In this document: positions 1 through 7,566 of the stretch, in pieces
Numbering within the stretch: position 1 is the stretch's first letter
Layout: each line of letters opens with the position of its first letter
Origin: Pseudomonas tolaasii NCPPB 2192
GTDB taxonomy: Bacteria > Pseudomonadota > Gammaproteobacteria > Pseudomonadales > Pseudomonadaceae
Assembly: GCF_002813445.1 (NCBI RefSeq)
Contig: NZ_PHHD01000001.1
Span: forward strand, 3,844,001-3,908,000
DNA: 64,000 nucleotides
Reading direction: 5' to 3'
Program-made: the position numbers and the translations under genes
The notes under the pieces: model-generated
Told to the model about the DNA's origin: nothing
Database searches by the model: none
Seen by the model: only the letters and a program-made list of their open reading frames with translations

Positions 1-1134
1 AGTTCCGACTCGGAAGTGTTGCTCAACGTGTTCGCCCACGAGCTGGCGCAGCGCGGCAAGCTGCAGCCGACCGAAGAAGACGTGTTTGCCGCCGTAACTG
101 ACGTGCACAACCGCTGCGTCGGCGGTTACGCCGTGGTGGCGATGATCACCGGTTATGGCATCGTCGGCTTCCGCGACCCCCACGGCATCCGCCCGATCGT
201 GTTCGGCCAGCGTCACACCGACGAAGGTGTCGAGTACATGATCGCCTCCGAAAGCGTGTCCCTGGACGTGTTGGGCTTCACCCTGATTCGCGACCTCGCG
301 CCGGGCGAAGCGGTGTACATCACCGAAGACGGCAAGCTGCACACCCGCCAGTGCGCCGTGGCGCCGAAACTCACTCCGTGCATTTTCGAACACGTTTATC
401 TGGCGCGTCCGGATTCCATCATTGATGGCGTTTCGGTCTACAAAGCCCGTCTGCGCATGGGTGAGAAACTGGCCGAGAAGATCCTGCGCGAGCGTCCGGA
501 GCACGATATCGACGTGGTGATCCCGATTCCGGATACCAGCCGTACTGCTGCGCTGGAACTGGCCAACCACTTGGGCGTCAAGTTCCGCGAAGGCTTCGTC
601 AAAAACCGCTACATCGGTCGTACGTTCATCATGCCCGGCCAGGCCGCGCGCAAGAAGTCGGTACGCCAGAAGCTCAACGCCATCGAGCTGGAATTTCGCG
701 GCAAGAACGTGATGCTGGTGGATGACTCCATCGTGCGTGGCACAACCTGCAAGCAGATCATCCAGATGGCCCGCGAAGCCGGTGCGAAGAACGTGTACTT
801 CTGTTCCGCGGCCCCGGCCGTGCGCTACCCGAACGTGTACGGTATCGATATGCCGAGCGCGCACGAACTGATCGCCCACAACCGTTCGACCCAGGACGTT
901 GCCGACCTGATCGGCGCCGACTGGCTGATCTATCAGGACCTGCCGGACCTGATCGAAGCGGTCGGCGGGGGCAAGATCAAGATCGACCAGTTCGACTGCG
1001 CCGTATTCGACGGCAAGTATGTGACCGGTGATGTCGACGAGGCCTACCTGAACAAGATCGAGCAGGCGCGTAACGACTCGTCGAAGATCAAGACCCAGGC
1101 GGTCAGTGCGATCATCGACCTGTACAACAACTGA
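1..1134 (+). CDS. purF: Amidophosphoribosyltransferase PurF, 5'-truncated by window
   Basis: First committed enzyme of de novo purine synthesis: transfers the glutamine amide to PRPP to give 5-phosphoribosylamine in the cytoplasm. The frame is open from base 1, so about 377 C-terminal residues are present and the N-terminal Cys of the glutaminase domain lies upstream of the window. Visible parts are the end of the Ntn glutaminase domain and the phosphoribosyltransferase domain with the PRPP-binding motif VMLVDDSIVRGTT (about bases 710-750). It ends in SAIIDLYNN, followed by a terminator hairpin. In pseudomonads purF normally precedes metZ, as here. Confidence 0.97.
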   Translation, partial: SSDSEVLLNVFAHELAQRGKLQPTEEDVFAAVTDVHNRCVGGYAVVAMITGYGIVGFRDPHGIRPIVFGQRHTDEGVEYMIASESVSLDVLGFTLIRDLAPGEAVYITEDGKLHTRQCAVAPKLTPCIFEHVYLARPDSIIDGVSVYKARLRMGEKLAEKILRERPEHDIDVVIPIPDTSRTAALELANHLGVKFREGFVKNRYIGRTFIMPGQAARKKSVRQKLNAIELEFRGKNVMLVDDSIVRGTTCKQIIQMAREAGAKNVYFCSAAPAVRYPNVYGIDMPSAHELIAHNRSTQDVADLIGADWLIYQDLPDLIEAVGGGKIKIDQFDCAVFDGKYVTGDVDEAYLNKIEQARNDSSKIKTQAVSAIIDLYNN

Positions 1135-1140
1135 GTGACG

Positions 1141-1164
1141 ACCGGCCCTGAGGGGCCGGTTTTG
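1141..1164 (+). terminator. Rho-independent terminator after purF
   Basis: Eight-base-pair GC stem ACCGGCCC / GGGCCGGT with a short TGAG loop, followed by TTTTG. It separates purF from metZ. Confidence 0.8.
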
Positions 1165-1199
1165 TATCTTAAATAAAGTATTGAGTAAGGAGTCGCAGC

Positions 1200-2411
1200 A
1201 TGAGTCAGGAATGGGATGCCGGTCGGTTGGACAGCGACCTCGATGGCGTAGCTTTCGATACCCTGGCTGTGCGCGCCGGTCAGCACCGCACCCCGGAAGG
1301 TGAGCACGGTGATCCGATGTTCTTCACTTCCAGCTATGTGTTCCGCACTGCCGCCGACGCTGCCGCGCGCTTTGCCGGTGAAGTGCCGGGCAACGTGTAT
1401 TCGCGCTATACCAACCCGACCGTGCGTGCGTTCGAAGAGCGTATTGCGGCGCTGGAAGGCGCCGAGCAGGCCGTGGCCACGGCCACCGGCATGGCGGCGA
1501 TCCTGGCAGTGGTGATGAGCCTGTGCAGTGCTGGCGACCACGTGCTGGTGTCGCGCAGTGTGTTCGGTTCGACCATCAGCCTGTTCGAAAAGTACTTCAA
1601 GCGCTTCGGTATCGAAGTGGACTACGTGCCTCTGGCGGACCTTTCCGGCTGGGATGCGGCGATCAAGGCCAACACCAAATTGCTGTTCGTCGAATCGCCG
1701 TCCAACCCGTTGGCCGAGCTGGTGGATATCGCTGCATTGTCTGAAGTGGCGCACGCCAAAGGCGCGATGCTGGTGGTCGACAACTGTTTCTGCACGCCTG
1801 CGCTGCAGCAGCCGTTGAAGCTGGGCGCCGATATCGTTGTGCACTCGGCCACCAAGTTCATCGACGGCCAGGGCCGTTGCATGGGCGGTGTGGTGGCGGG
1901 GCGCGGCGAGCAGATGAAAGAAGTTGTCGGTTTCCTGCGCACCGCCGGCCCGACCCTGAGTCCGTTCAACGCCTGGATCTTCCTCAAGGGCCTGGAAACC
2001 CTCAACCTGCGCATGAAGGCGCATTGCGCCAATGCCCAGGCGCTGGCTGAGTGGCTGGAGCAGCAGGACGGTATCGAGAAGGTGCATTACGCCGGCCTCA
2101 AGAGCCACCCGCAACACGCATTGGCCCAGCGCCAGCAGCGTGGCTTCGGCGCGGTAGTGAGTTTTGAAGTGAAGGGTGGCAAAGAGGGCGCCTGGCGCTT
2201 TATCGATGCGACGCGTTTGATTTCCATCACGGCCAACCTGGGCGACAGCAAAACCACCATCACTCACCCAAGCACCACGTCCCACGGCCGTTTGGCGCCG
2301 CAGGAGCGTGAAGCGGCCGGTATTCGCGACAGCCTGATCCGCATCGCCGTGGGCCTGGAAGATGTGGCCGACTTGCAGGCAGACCTCGCTCGCGGGCTGG
2401 CAGCCTTGTGA
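1200..2411 (+). CDS. metZ: O-succinylhomoserine sulfhydrylase MetZ
   Basis: PLP enzyme that makes homocysteine directly from O-succinylhomoserine and sulfide (direct sulfhydrylation branch of methionine synthesis). The 403 residues match the Cys/Met-metabolism PLP family: FTSSYVF near the N-terminus, substrate loop YSRYTNPT, and the PLP lysine in SATKFIDGQG (K219). AAGGAG lies 7-8 bases before the ATG. The stop codon overlaps the GTG start of the SDR gene, so the two are probably co-translated. Cystathionine gamma-synthase is the main alternative by fold; the purF neighbourhood favours MetZ. Confidence 0.95.
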   Translation: MSQEWDAGRLDSDLDGVAFDTLAVRAGQHRTPEGEHGDPMFFTSSYVFRTAADAAARFAGEVPGNVYSRYTNPTVRAFEERIAALEGAEQAVATATGMAAILAVVMSLCSAGDHVLVSRSVFGSTISLFEKYFKRFGIEVDYVPLADLSGWDAAIKANTKLLFVESPSNPLAELVDIAALSEVAHAKGAMLVVDNCFCTPALQQPLKLGADIVVHSATKFIDGQGRCMGGVVAGRGEQMKEVVGFLRTAGPTLSPFNAWIFLKGLETLNLRMKAHCANAQALAEWLEQQDGIEKVHYAGLKSHPQHALAQRQQRGFGAVVSFEVKGGKEGAWRFIDATRLISITANLGDSKTTITHPSTTSHGRLAPQEREAAGIRDSLIRIAVGLEDVADLQADLARGLAAL

Positions 2412-3187
2412 TCGAGTGGTCCATGGAGGCGGCGACGGCCAGTAACGGACGTGTCGCGCTGGTCACCGGCGCGGCGCGGGGTATTGGCCTCGGGATTGCC
2501 GCCTGGCTGATCAGCGAAGGCTGGCAAGTGGTGCTGACTGACCTGGACCGCGAGCGTGGCTCCAGGGTCTCCAGGGTGTTGGGCGAGAATGCCTGGTTCA
2601 TCACCATGGATGTGGCCGACGAGAAACAGGTCGCGCAAGGCGTTGCCGAGGTGCTTGGGCAGTTTGGGCGGCTGGATGCGTTGGTGTGCAACGCGGCGGT
2701 GGCCGATCCGCACAACATCACGCTGGAAAGCCTGGACCTGGCTTACTGGAACCGCGTGTTGGCGGTCAACCTGAGTGGGCCGATGCTGTTGGCCAAGCAC
2801 TGTGCGCCGTATCTGCGTGCTCACGGCGGCGCGATCGTCAACCTGGCCTCGACCAGGGCTCGCCAGTCCGAGCCTGACTCCGAGGCCTATGCGGCGAGCA
2901 AGGGTGGCCTGCTGGCCCTCACGCACGCCTTGGCGATGAGCCTGGGGCCGGAAGTACGCGTCAATGCGGTCAGCCCTGGCTGGATCGACGCGCGTGATCC
3001 GGCCGCTCGGCGCGCAGAGCCCTTGACTGACGCCGACCATGCCCAGCATCCGGCGGGCAGGGTGGGTACGGTTGAGGATGTGGCGGCGATGGTGGCGTGG
3101 CTGTTGTCACGCCAGGCCGGGTTTGTCACCGGGCAGGAGTTTGTCGTGGATGGCGGCATGAGCAAGAAGATGATTTACAGCGAGTAG
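2408..3187 (+). CDS. SDR family NAD(P)-dependent oxidoreductase
   Basis: Short-chain dehydrogenase of 259 residues with a Rossmann nucleotide site TGAARGIG (residues 20-27), the NNAG-equivalent CNAAV, and the catalytic pair Y161 and K165 in YAASK. The C-terminal TGQEFVVDGGMS is typical of classical SDRs. The start is taken as the GTG overlapping the metZ stop (GTGA); an in-frame ATG at 2423 is possible. The substrate cannot be told from sequence; coupling to metZ is seen but its meaning is not known. Confidence 0.9.
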   Translation: MIEWSMEAATASNGRVALVTGAARGIGLGIAAWLISEGWQVVLTDLDRERGSRVSRVLGENAWFITMDVADEKQVAQGVAEVLGQFGRLDALVCNAAVADPHNITLESLDLAYWNRVLAVNLSGPMLLAKHCAPYLRAHGGAIVNLASTRARQSEPDSEAYAASKGGLLALTHALAMSLGPEVRVNAVSPGWIDARDPAARRAEPLTDADHAQHPAGRVGTVEDVAAMVAWLLSRQAGFVTGQEFVVDGGMSKKMIYSE

Positions 3188-3244
3188 GGCGTGTGGCCGT
3201 CTTGAAGTTATTTTGTCTTTTTCAGAAAAACTTCAAGCAGGCTA

Positions 3245-3273
3245 TTGACTTAGGTCCGTTACCTGCGTAAATT
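3245..3273 (+). promoter_or_regulatory. Sigma-70 promoter for tRNA-Val/tRNA-Asp
   Basis: TTGACT at 3245-3250 and TAAATT at 3268-3273 with an ideal 17-base spacer; initiation would fall a few bases before tRNA-Val at 3295. Confidence 0.65.
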
Positions 3274-3294
3274 TCGCGGCCTCAACGAAGCAAA

Positions 3295-3370
3295 GGGTGA
3301 TTAGCTCAGCCGGGAGAGCATCTGCCTTACAAGCAGAGGGTCGGCGGTTCGATCCCGTCATCACCCACCA
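3295..3370 (+). tRNA. tRNA-Val(UAC)
   Basis: 76 bases with encoded CCA; acceptor GGGTGAT pairs with ATCACCC; anticodon arm CTGCC-TTACAAG-type loop gives anticodon TAC (Val, GUA/GUG codons); T-arm GGTTCGATCC. First gene of a three-tRNA cluster. Confidence 0.95.
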
Positions 3371-3405
3371 CTTCTTGAGAGCAACGTTAGAGGTTGCACC
3401 GACGC

Positions 3406-3482
3406 GCAGCGGTAGTTCAGTCGGTTAGAATACCGGCCTGTCACGCCGGGGGTCGCGGGTTCGAGTCCCGTCCGCTGCGCCA
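3406..3482 (+). tRNA. tRNA-Asp(GUC), copy 1
   Basis: 77 bases including CCA; acceptor GCAGCGG pairs with CCGCTGC; anticodon loop CTGTCAC gives GTC (Asp). Identical to the copy at 3588. Confidence 0.95.
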
Positions 3483-3587
3483 TATTTTCCAGGCCTGACT
3501 TGTCGGGTTTGAGATTGAACAGCAACGCTGGTCAGTCAGACGTTTAAAGACGGTTGAGGGTTTTTGGCTCAGCCGGTCAAGCGATAC

Positions 3588-3664
3588 GCAGCGGTAGTTC
3601 AGTCGGTTAGAATACCGGCCTGTCACGCCGGGGGTCGCGGGTTCGAGTCCCGTCCGCTGCGCCA
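3588..3664 (+). tRNA. tRNA-Asp(GUC), copy 2
   Basis: Same 77-base sequence as copy 1, separated by a spacer of about 105 bases that is not repeated, so an old or gene-converted duplication within one transcription unit. Confidence 0.95.
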
Positions 3665-3736
3665 TATCTGCCTCAAGGCCCACTGAACGCCTTGAAGCAC
3701 AAAGAAAGCCAATGGCTGACTTTGATCCGATAGCAA

Positions 3737-3766
3737 AGACCCTGGTCGAAAGACCGGGGTTTTTTG
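3737..3766 (+). terminator. Terminator of the tRNA-Val/Asp cluster
   Basis: Stem ACCCTGGTC / GACCGGGGT with a GAAA tetraloop, followed by TTTTTTG. Confidence 0.85.
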
Positions 3767-3819
3767 TTTCTGCGATTTGGCGCCTGTTACATTTATCTCT
3801 AAAGACCACCTGGGATACC

Positions 3820-3846
3820 TGTGGGAGCTGACTTGCCTGCGATAGC
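3820..3846 (+). repeat. REP element (singlet)
   Basis: TGTGGGAGCTGACTTGCCTG followed by CGATAGC. It matches, with one change, the arm of the REPIN at 61370-61458. REP elements of this kind are scattered in intergenic DNA of P. fluorescens-group genomes. Confidence 0.75.
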
Positions 3847-3908
3847 ATAGACGCAGTCTCATCAACGAGACGTGATGTTCACCATCACAGGCAAATCCCT
3901 TAATACGA

Positions 3909-5192
3909 TCAGAACCCCAGCTTATCCCGCAGCCCGTAATACCACGCCCCCAGCGCCGCGAACGGCGTGCGCAACAGCTGTCCGCCCGGGAACGGATAAT
4001 GCGGCAAGTCGGCAAACGCATCAAAACGCTCAGCCTGGCCTCTCAACGCTTCGGCCAATACCTTGCCCGCCAGGTGCGTGTATGTCACGCCATGACCGCT
4101 GCAGCCCTGGGAGTAATAGATGTTATCGCCCAGGCGGCCCACTTGCGGCAAACGTGACAGGGTCAGCAGGAAATTGCCGGTCCAGGCGTAGTCGATTTTC
4201 ACATCCTTGAGCTGCGGGAAGGCTTTGAGCATCTTCGGGCGGATGATTGCTTCGATGTTCGCCGGGTCGCGCGCGCCGTATACCACGCCGCCGCCAAAGA
4301 TCAGGCGTTTGTCGCTCGTGAGCCGGTAGTAGTCGAGCAGGTAGTTACAGTCTTCGACGCAGTAATCCTGTGGCAGCAATGTCTTGGCCAGTTCGTCTCC
4401 CAATGGGGCAGTGGTGATCACTTGAGTACCGCACGGCATCGACTTGGCGGCCAGTTCCGGCACTAGGTTGCCCAGATAAGCGTTGCCCGCCACGATGATG
4501 AACTTGGCCCTGACTCGGCCCTCGGCAGTGTGCACCACCGGGTTGGCACCTCGCTCAATGCGCACGGCGGCCGATTGCTCATAAATCGTGCCGCCCAGCG
4601 ACTCTACGGCGGCCGCTTCGCCCAGTGCGAGGTTGAGCGGGTGAATGTGGCCGCCGCTCATGTCCAACAGGCCGCCGACATAGTTGTCGCAGGCCACCAC
4701 CTCGCGGATGCGGCGCTCGTCCAGCAATTCCAGCTGAGTGTGGCCATAGCGTTCCCACAAGCGTTTCTGCGATTCCAGGTGACCCATGTGCTTGCTGTTG
4801 AGTGCGGCGAACACGCCGCCGTTTTTCAAGTCGCACTGGATCTGATATTTGGCCACCCGCTCACGAATGATCTTGCCGCCTTCAAACGCCATGTTTCCCA
4901 GCAACTGCGCTTGCTTGGGACCGACGCTACGCTCGATTACATCGATGTCGCGGCTGTAACTGTTGACGATTTGCCCGCCATTGCGGCCCGAGGCGCCGAA
5001 TCCCACTTTGGCGGCTTCCAGGACAGTCACGCGAAAGCCGTTTTCCAGCAAAAACAACGCACTGGAAAGGCCGGTATAGCCGGCACCGATTACACACACA
5101 TCCGTTTCGACTTCACCTTGCAGGGTCGGACGAGGCGGAACCGCATTGGCGGAAGCGGCGTAATAGGACTGGGGGTAGGGGGTGTTCGCCAT
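3909..5192 (-). CDS. FAD-dependent oxidoreductase, PuuB/gamma-glutamylputrescine oxidase-like
   Basis: 427 residues of the DAO/glycine-oxidase superfamily. The FAD dinucleotide motif is GAGYTG (residues 36-41), followed by GFGASGRNGGQ, a signature of PuuB/OrdL-type amine oxidases, and a C-terminal GCSGHGVTYTHLAGK flavin-binding segment. PuuB oxidises gamma-glutamylputrescine in putrescine catabolism; relatives in Pseudomonas act on other amines, and no polyamine genes are adjacent, so the substrate is open. GAGG lies 7 bases before the ATG. It stands alone between tRNA genes. Confidence 0.88.
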   Translation of the reverse strand: MANTPYPQSYYAASANAVPPRPTLQGEVETDVCVIGAGYTGLSSALFLLENGFRVTVLEAAKVGFGASGRNGGQIVNSYSRDIDVIERSVGPKQAQLLGNMAFEGGKIIRERVAKYQIQCDLKNGGVFAALNSKHMGHLESQKRLWERYGHTQLELLDERRIREVVACDNYVGGLLDMSGGHIHPLNLALGEAAAVESLGGTIYEQSAAVRIERGANPVVHTAEGRVRAKFIIVAGNAYLGNLVPELAAKSMPCGTQVITTAPLGDELAKTLLPQDYCVEDCNYLLDYYRLTSDKRLIFGGGVVYGARDPANIEAIIRPKMLKAFPQLKDVKIDYAWTGNFLLTLSRLPQVGRLGDNIYYSQGCSGHGVTYTHLAGKVLAEALRGQAERFDAFADLPHYPFPGGQLLRTPFAALGAWYYGLRDKLGF

Positions 5193-5335
5193 CCTGGAAC
5201 CTCTGTTTTATATTTTTTACGAGTGCCGAGATCCTACCTGAGTTGAAAATTGCCTGCCAGCCACCCGAAAACCGCAGATGTGCTCACCGCAAATAAAAAA
5301 TTCGCATATTCATAGGGTTAGCTGCAAAAAAGATG

Positions 5336-5363
5336 TTGACACACCTTCTGAATTCCGTAGAAT
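5336..5363 (+). promoter_or_regulatory. Sigma-70 promoter for tRNA-Val(GAC)
   Basis: Consensus TTGACA (5336-5341), 16-base spacer, TAGAAT (5358-5363), 13 bases before the tRNA. Confidence 0.7.
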
Positions 5364-5376
5364 GCCGCCTCACAGC

Positions 5377-5453
5377 AGGCACGTAGCTCAGTTGGTTAGA
5401 GCACCACCTTGACATGGTGGGGGTCGTTGGTTCGAGTCCAATCGCGCCTACCA
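5377..5453 (+). tRNA. tRNA-Val(GAC)
   Basis: 77 bases with CCA. Anticodon arm CCACC-TTGACAT-GGTGG gives GAC. The acceptor stem AGGCACG / CGCGCCT has one A-C mismatch at position 5:68. The 3' half recurs, decayed, at 6378-6439, so this tRNA is the probable attachment site of a lost element. Confidence 0.93.
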
Positions 5454-5485
5454 AACAAAATCCGCTCTGCTGGGCGGTCTGGAAG
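5423..5485 (+). repeat. Direct repeat, tRNA-proximal copy (putative att site)
   Basis: Starts in the T-arm of tRNA-Val, GTCGTTGGTTCGAGTCCAAT, and continues past CCA to GGTCTGGAAG. The copy at 6378-6439 keeps the same order of blocks with scattered substitutions. The similarity goes beyond the tRNA, which excludes a chance match to a T-arm. Confidence 0.65.
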
Positions 5486-5512
5486 GGCTCACCGAAAGGT
5501 GGGCCCTTTTTT
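5483..5512 (+). terminator. Terminator after tRNA-Val(GAC)
   Basis: Eleven-pair stem AAGGGCTCACC / GGTGGGCCCTT with a GAAA loop and a run of six T. Confidence 0.85.
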
Positions 5513-5674
5513 GTTGTCTATTGATCTTCCGCGCCGATGATTGTCACCGAAGAGCCTCGCCATTGTGCGGGGCTTTCTGCTTTCTGCCGTTCGTCCAGCA
5601 CATGGCACTCGCTGACCACTGCTGGCTCCCATCTTTAAGCGCGGATATTCCGTGCGCAAAAACGGAGAGCCAGC

Positions 5675-5872
5675 ATGGAAATCAATGAGAATGCCCCAGG
5701 CAACCTTTCGCAGCAGGCCGTGACACGAGGTACGGATAACGAAACAGGTCACGACCCGAAGCGCGGTGAGGATAAGACCCCACTGCCACCGGACGACGAT
5801 GCGCCTCTGGAGGAGGACATGTCGGATGTGGACGCTGCTGACTCAGTGGCAAGCGAACATCCAGATAACTGA
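5675..5872 (+). CDS. Small acidic hypothetical protein
   Basis: 65 residues, strongly acidic toward the C-terminus (PPDDDAPLEEDMSDVDAAD) with no hydrophobic segment, so probably a disordered cytoplasmic protein. GGAGAG lies 6 bases before the ATG, which supports translation. Short acidic proteins of this kind are common in Pseudomonas. No function is recognised. It lies inside the tRNA-Val repeat interval. Confidence 0.55.
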   Translation: MEINENAPGNLSQQAVTRGTDNETGHDPKRGEDKTPLPPDDDAPLEEDMSDVDAADSVASEHPDN

Positions 5873-6104
5873 TCGTTTTGGCGCATTAAGTCCGGTCATT
5901 GAGTCGGCTTTATGCGCAATGCCTTTTTGCTTCCGGGAGGCTGGCAAAGGATGTGCCGTTCGTCTCGGGTGCATCGAAAGCCTCCTGTGTGGCTCTCATA
6001 GTAATAGCGCAATTACTCACATTTCTTTACTTCCAGCGAGCTATCGGACAGCTCACATTTAGCAGGTGACGTCTCATTCCGGTTGAGCTCTTCAGGAGAA
6101 GGTA

Positions 6105-6302
6105 ATGATCAATCTGCAATCGCGCGCAATACGTAATAACGATGACACGCTGGCAAGGGTTCTTGAGCAAAAGAGGGCTGTTGACGAAGTGCCCGATACC
6201 GGTTCAGCCGCCGCACGTGCAAGTCACAATCACAAGTATGCGGTTATCTTTGAAACCATCATCGCGAACCATGCCAGCGATACTCGGGCTTCGAAACCCT
6301 GA
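6105..6302 (+). CDS. Small hypothetical protein
   Basis: 65 residues starting MINLQSRAIRN, with no recognisable domain. The main support is a good ribosome binding site, AGGAGAAGG, just before the ATG. Within the tRNA-Val repeat interval; could be a remnant of lost cargo or spurious. Confidence 0.35.
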   Translation: MINLQSRAIRNNDDTLARVLEQKRAVDEVPDTGSAAARASHNHKYAVIFETIIANHASDTRASKP

Positions 6303-6377
6303 GAGTCTCCTTGAGCGTTATGTCAGCCTGGTACGCTCCATTCTTGTCTCTTGCCACGCTTGTCGGAAATGATCGCA

Positions 6378-6439
6378 GTCGTTAGTTCGAGTCCAATTGC
6401 GCCTGCCAAATAAACCAGCCTCGCTTGGCAGTCTGGAAG
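6378..6439 (+). repeat. Decayed copy of tRNA-Val 3' end (putative second att site)
   Basis: GTCGTTAGTTCGAGTCCAAT continues into TGCGCCTGCCA and ends in GTCTGGAAG, parallel to 5423-5485. No tRNA 5' half precedes it, so it is not a functional tRNA. The downstream terminator of the first copy is not preserved. Confidence 0.65.
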
Positions 6440-6895
6440 CGCGCGGTTTTTGTTTTCTTGAGTTTTTGGCAGGCGTTCGCCTTGGCGTAAAACGCCAATA
6501 TCGGCGCGACGGGGGGATTCAGCAGAAAAGCGTCGCCACCGAGAGCAGGCAGATGATTTGCACCACCATCTGGCAGCGAATTTCACCATTGGTTGTCGCC
6601 ATACCTGTTTGTCCGGCGTACATAGTGGCTACCCTCTCTGTCGGCATCGGTGCCGTGAGCCTGCGCTGGAACGCGCAACAGCTTGTAGTGAGTATAGGTG
6701 CTGAATCGAATTCTTCATGGCCGGTTCTGTTTAGAGCCGTTGAGCCAATACCAGGCGTCTCGTGGCTGTGAGCGCACCTTGTATTCAGCTCTCATGTTTA
6801 ATGGGGGGTGATTGATTTCAAAATGCCATTATCCGAGTGCAATCGCGCTCGACCGATTCGCGGTCAATTCAATAAGGTCCAAAGGAGCGGTACTG
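6440..6895. other. Intergenic region without convincing gene
   Basis: An open frame crosses 6397-6771 but it starts inside the decayed tRNA repeat, lacks a ribosome binding site and has no recognisable domain. Only the ribosome binding site of the following lipoprotein gene (AAAGGAG) is seen. Confidence 0.5.
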
Positions 6896-7525
6896 ATGAG
6901 CGTTCGGATAGCGTTAGGGATAGTGGCATTGGTGGTGCTGTCGGGATGCGCCACCAGTCGGTCGGAAGTGGATATCAATGTTGCGCCCTTGAGTACCACT
7001 CAGCCCGCCGCTGCCAGCAATGGCAAAAAAGTGCTGATCAGCACTGTGGATGATCGCGTTTTCCAGATTTCCCCGCGCAGCCCCGATGTTCCTTCGCTGA
7101 AAAACGACGAAGTGACGGACAAATCCATCACCGAGCGTGCCATTGCGCGTAAACGCAACAGTTACGGCAAGGGTTTGGGTGACGTGCTGCTGCCGTCCGG
7201 ACGTACCGTTTCACAGTTGGTAAATGATTCGGTTGCAGCCGCTTACAAGCAAGCGGGTTATCAGGTTGTCACCGAGAAGGGCGCGACGGATGCGACCGCG
7301 GTCAACGTGCATATCGTCGAGTTCTGGTCGTGGTTTACCCCCGGATTTTTCTCGGTGGACGTCAGCAATAAATCGCACCTGCGTATTGAAACGCCAGGCG
7401 CTGCCGAGTTGAACGTGGTGACCCGTAAAAACGAAAGCATGCAGGCCGTCACTGAAAACGATTGGAAGAAAATCACTGAGGCAGGCTTGCAGGAAGTGTC
7501 GCGCGAGACGCTCAAGCAGCTTTGA
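6896..7525 (+). CDS. Outer-membrane lipoprotein, YajG-like/hypothetical
   Basis: 209 residues. The start is the ATG preceded by AAAGGAGCGGTACTG; an upstream in-frame ATG at 6812 would bury the signal sequence. The signal MSVRIALGIVALVVLSGCAT has a clear lipobox (LSGC). The mature part has a flexible region, then alternating beta/alpha segments ending SRETLKQL. The arrangement (VLISTVDDRVF, later SVAAAYKQAGY) resembles YajG-type lipoproteins, but that is a weak family guess. Monocistronic, convergent with the SIS gene. Confidence 0.75.
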   Translation: MSVRIALGIVALVVLSGCATSRSEVDINVAPLSTTQPAAASNGKKVLISTVDDRVFQISPRSPDVPSLKNDEVTDKSITERAIARKRNSYGKGLGDVLLPSGRTVSQLVNDSVAAAYKQAGYQVVTEKGATDATAVNVHIVEFWSWFTPGFFSVDVSNKSHLRIETPGAAELNVVTRKNESMQAVTENDWKKITEAGLQEVSRETLKQL

Positions 7526-7566
7526 GACTGCTTCAAGGGGGCAAACTCAGATTGTCCCTCTCCTGA

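Larger units (their letters stand above)
5454..6377. mobile_element. Gene-poor segment between tRNA-Val 3'-end repeats (putative decayed island scar)
   Basis: About 0.9 kb bounded by the tRNA-Val 3' end and its decayed duplicate. It holds only a terminator and two small ORFs; no integrase or other mobility gene is left. The geometry fits integration into the tRNA followed by loss of the element, but could also be a local duplication. Confidence 0.4.

Noticed and set aside
1044..2285. 413-codon minus-strand frame over metZ
   Set aside because: Shadow of metZ; composition rich in His, Arg and Gln as expected from reverse reading of a GC-rich gene.
3406..3664. Two identical tRNA-Asp genes as an integration duplication
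   Set aside because: Both copies are complete and lie in one tRNA transcription unit before a shared terminator, so ordinary tRNA gene multiplicity explains them.
6397..6771. 124-codon plus-strand frame in the tRNA-Val scar
   Set aside because: Begins inside the decayed tRNA repeat, has no ribosome binding site and no family resemblance.
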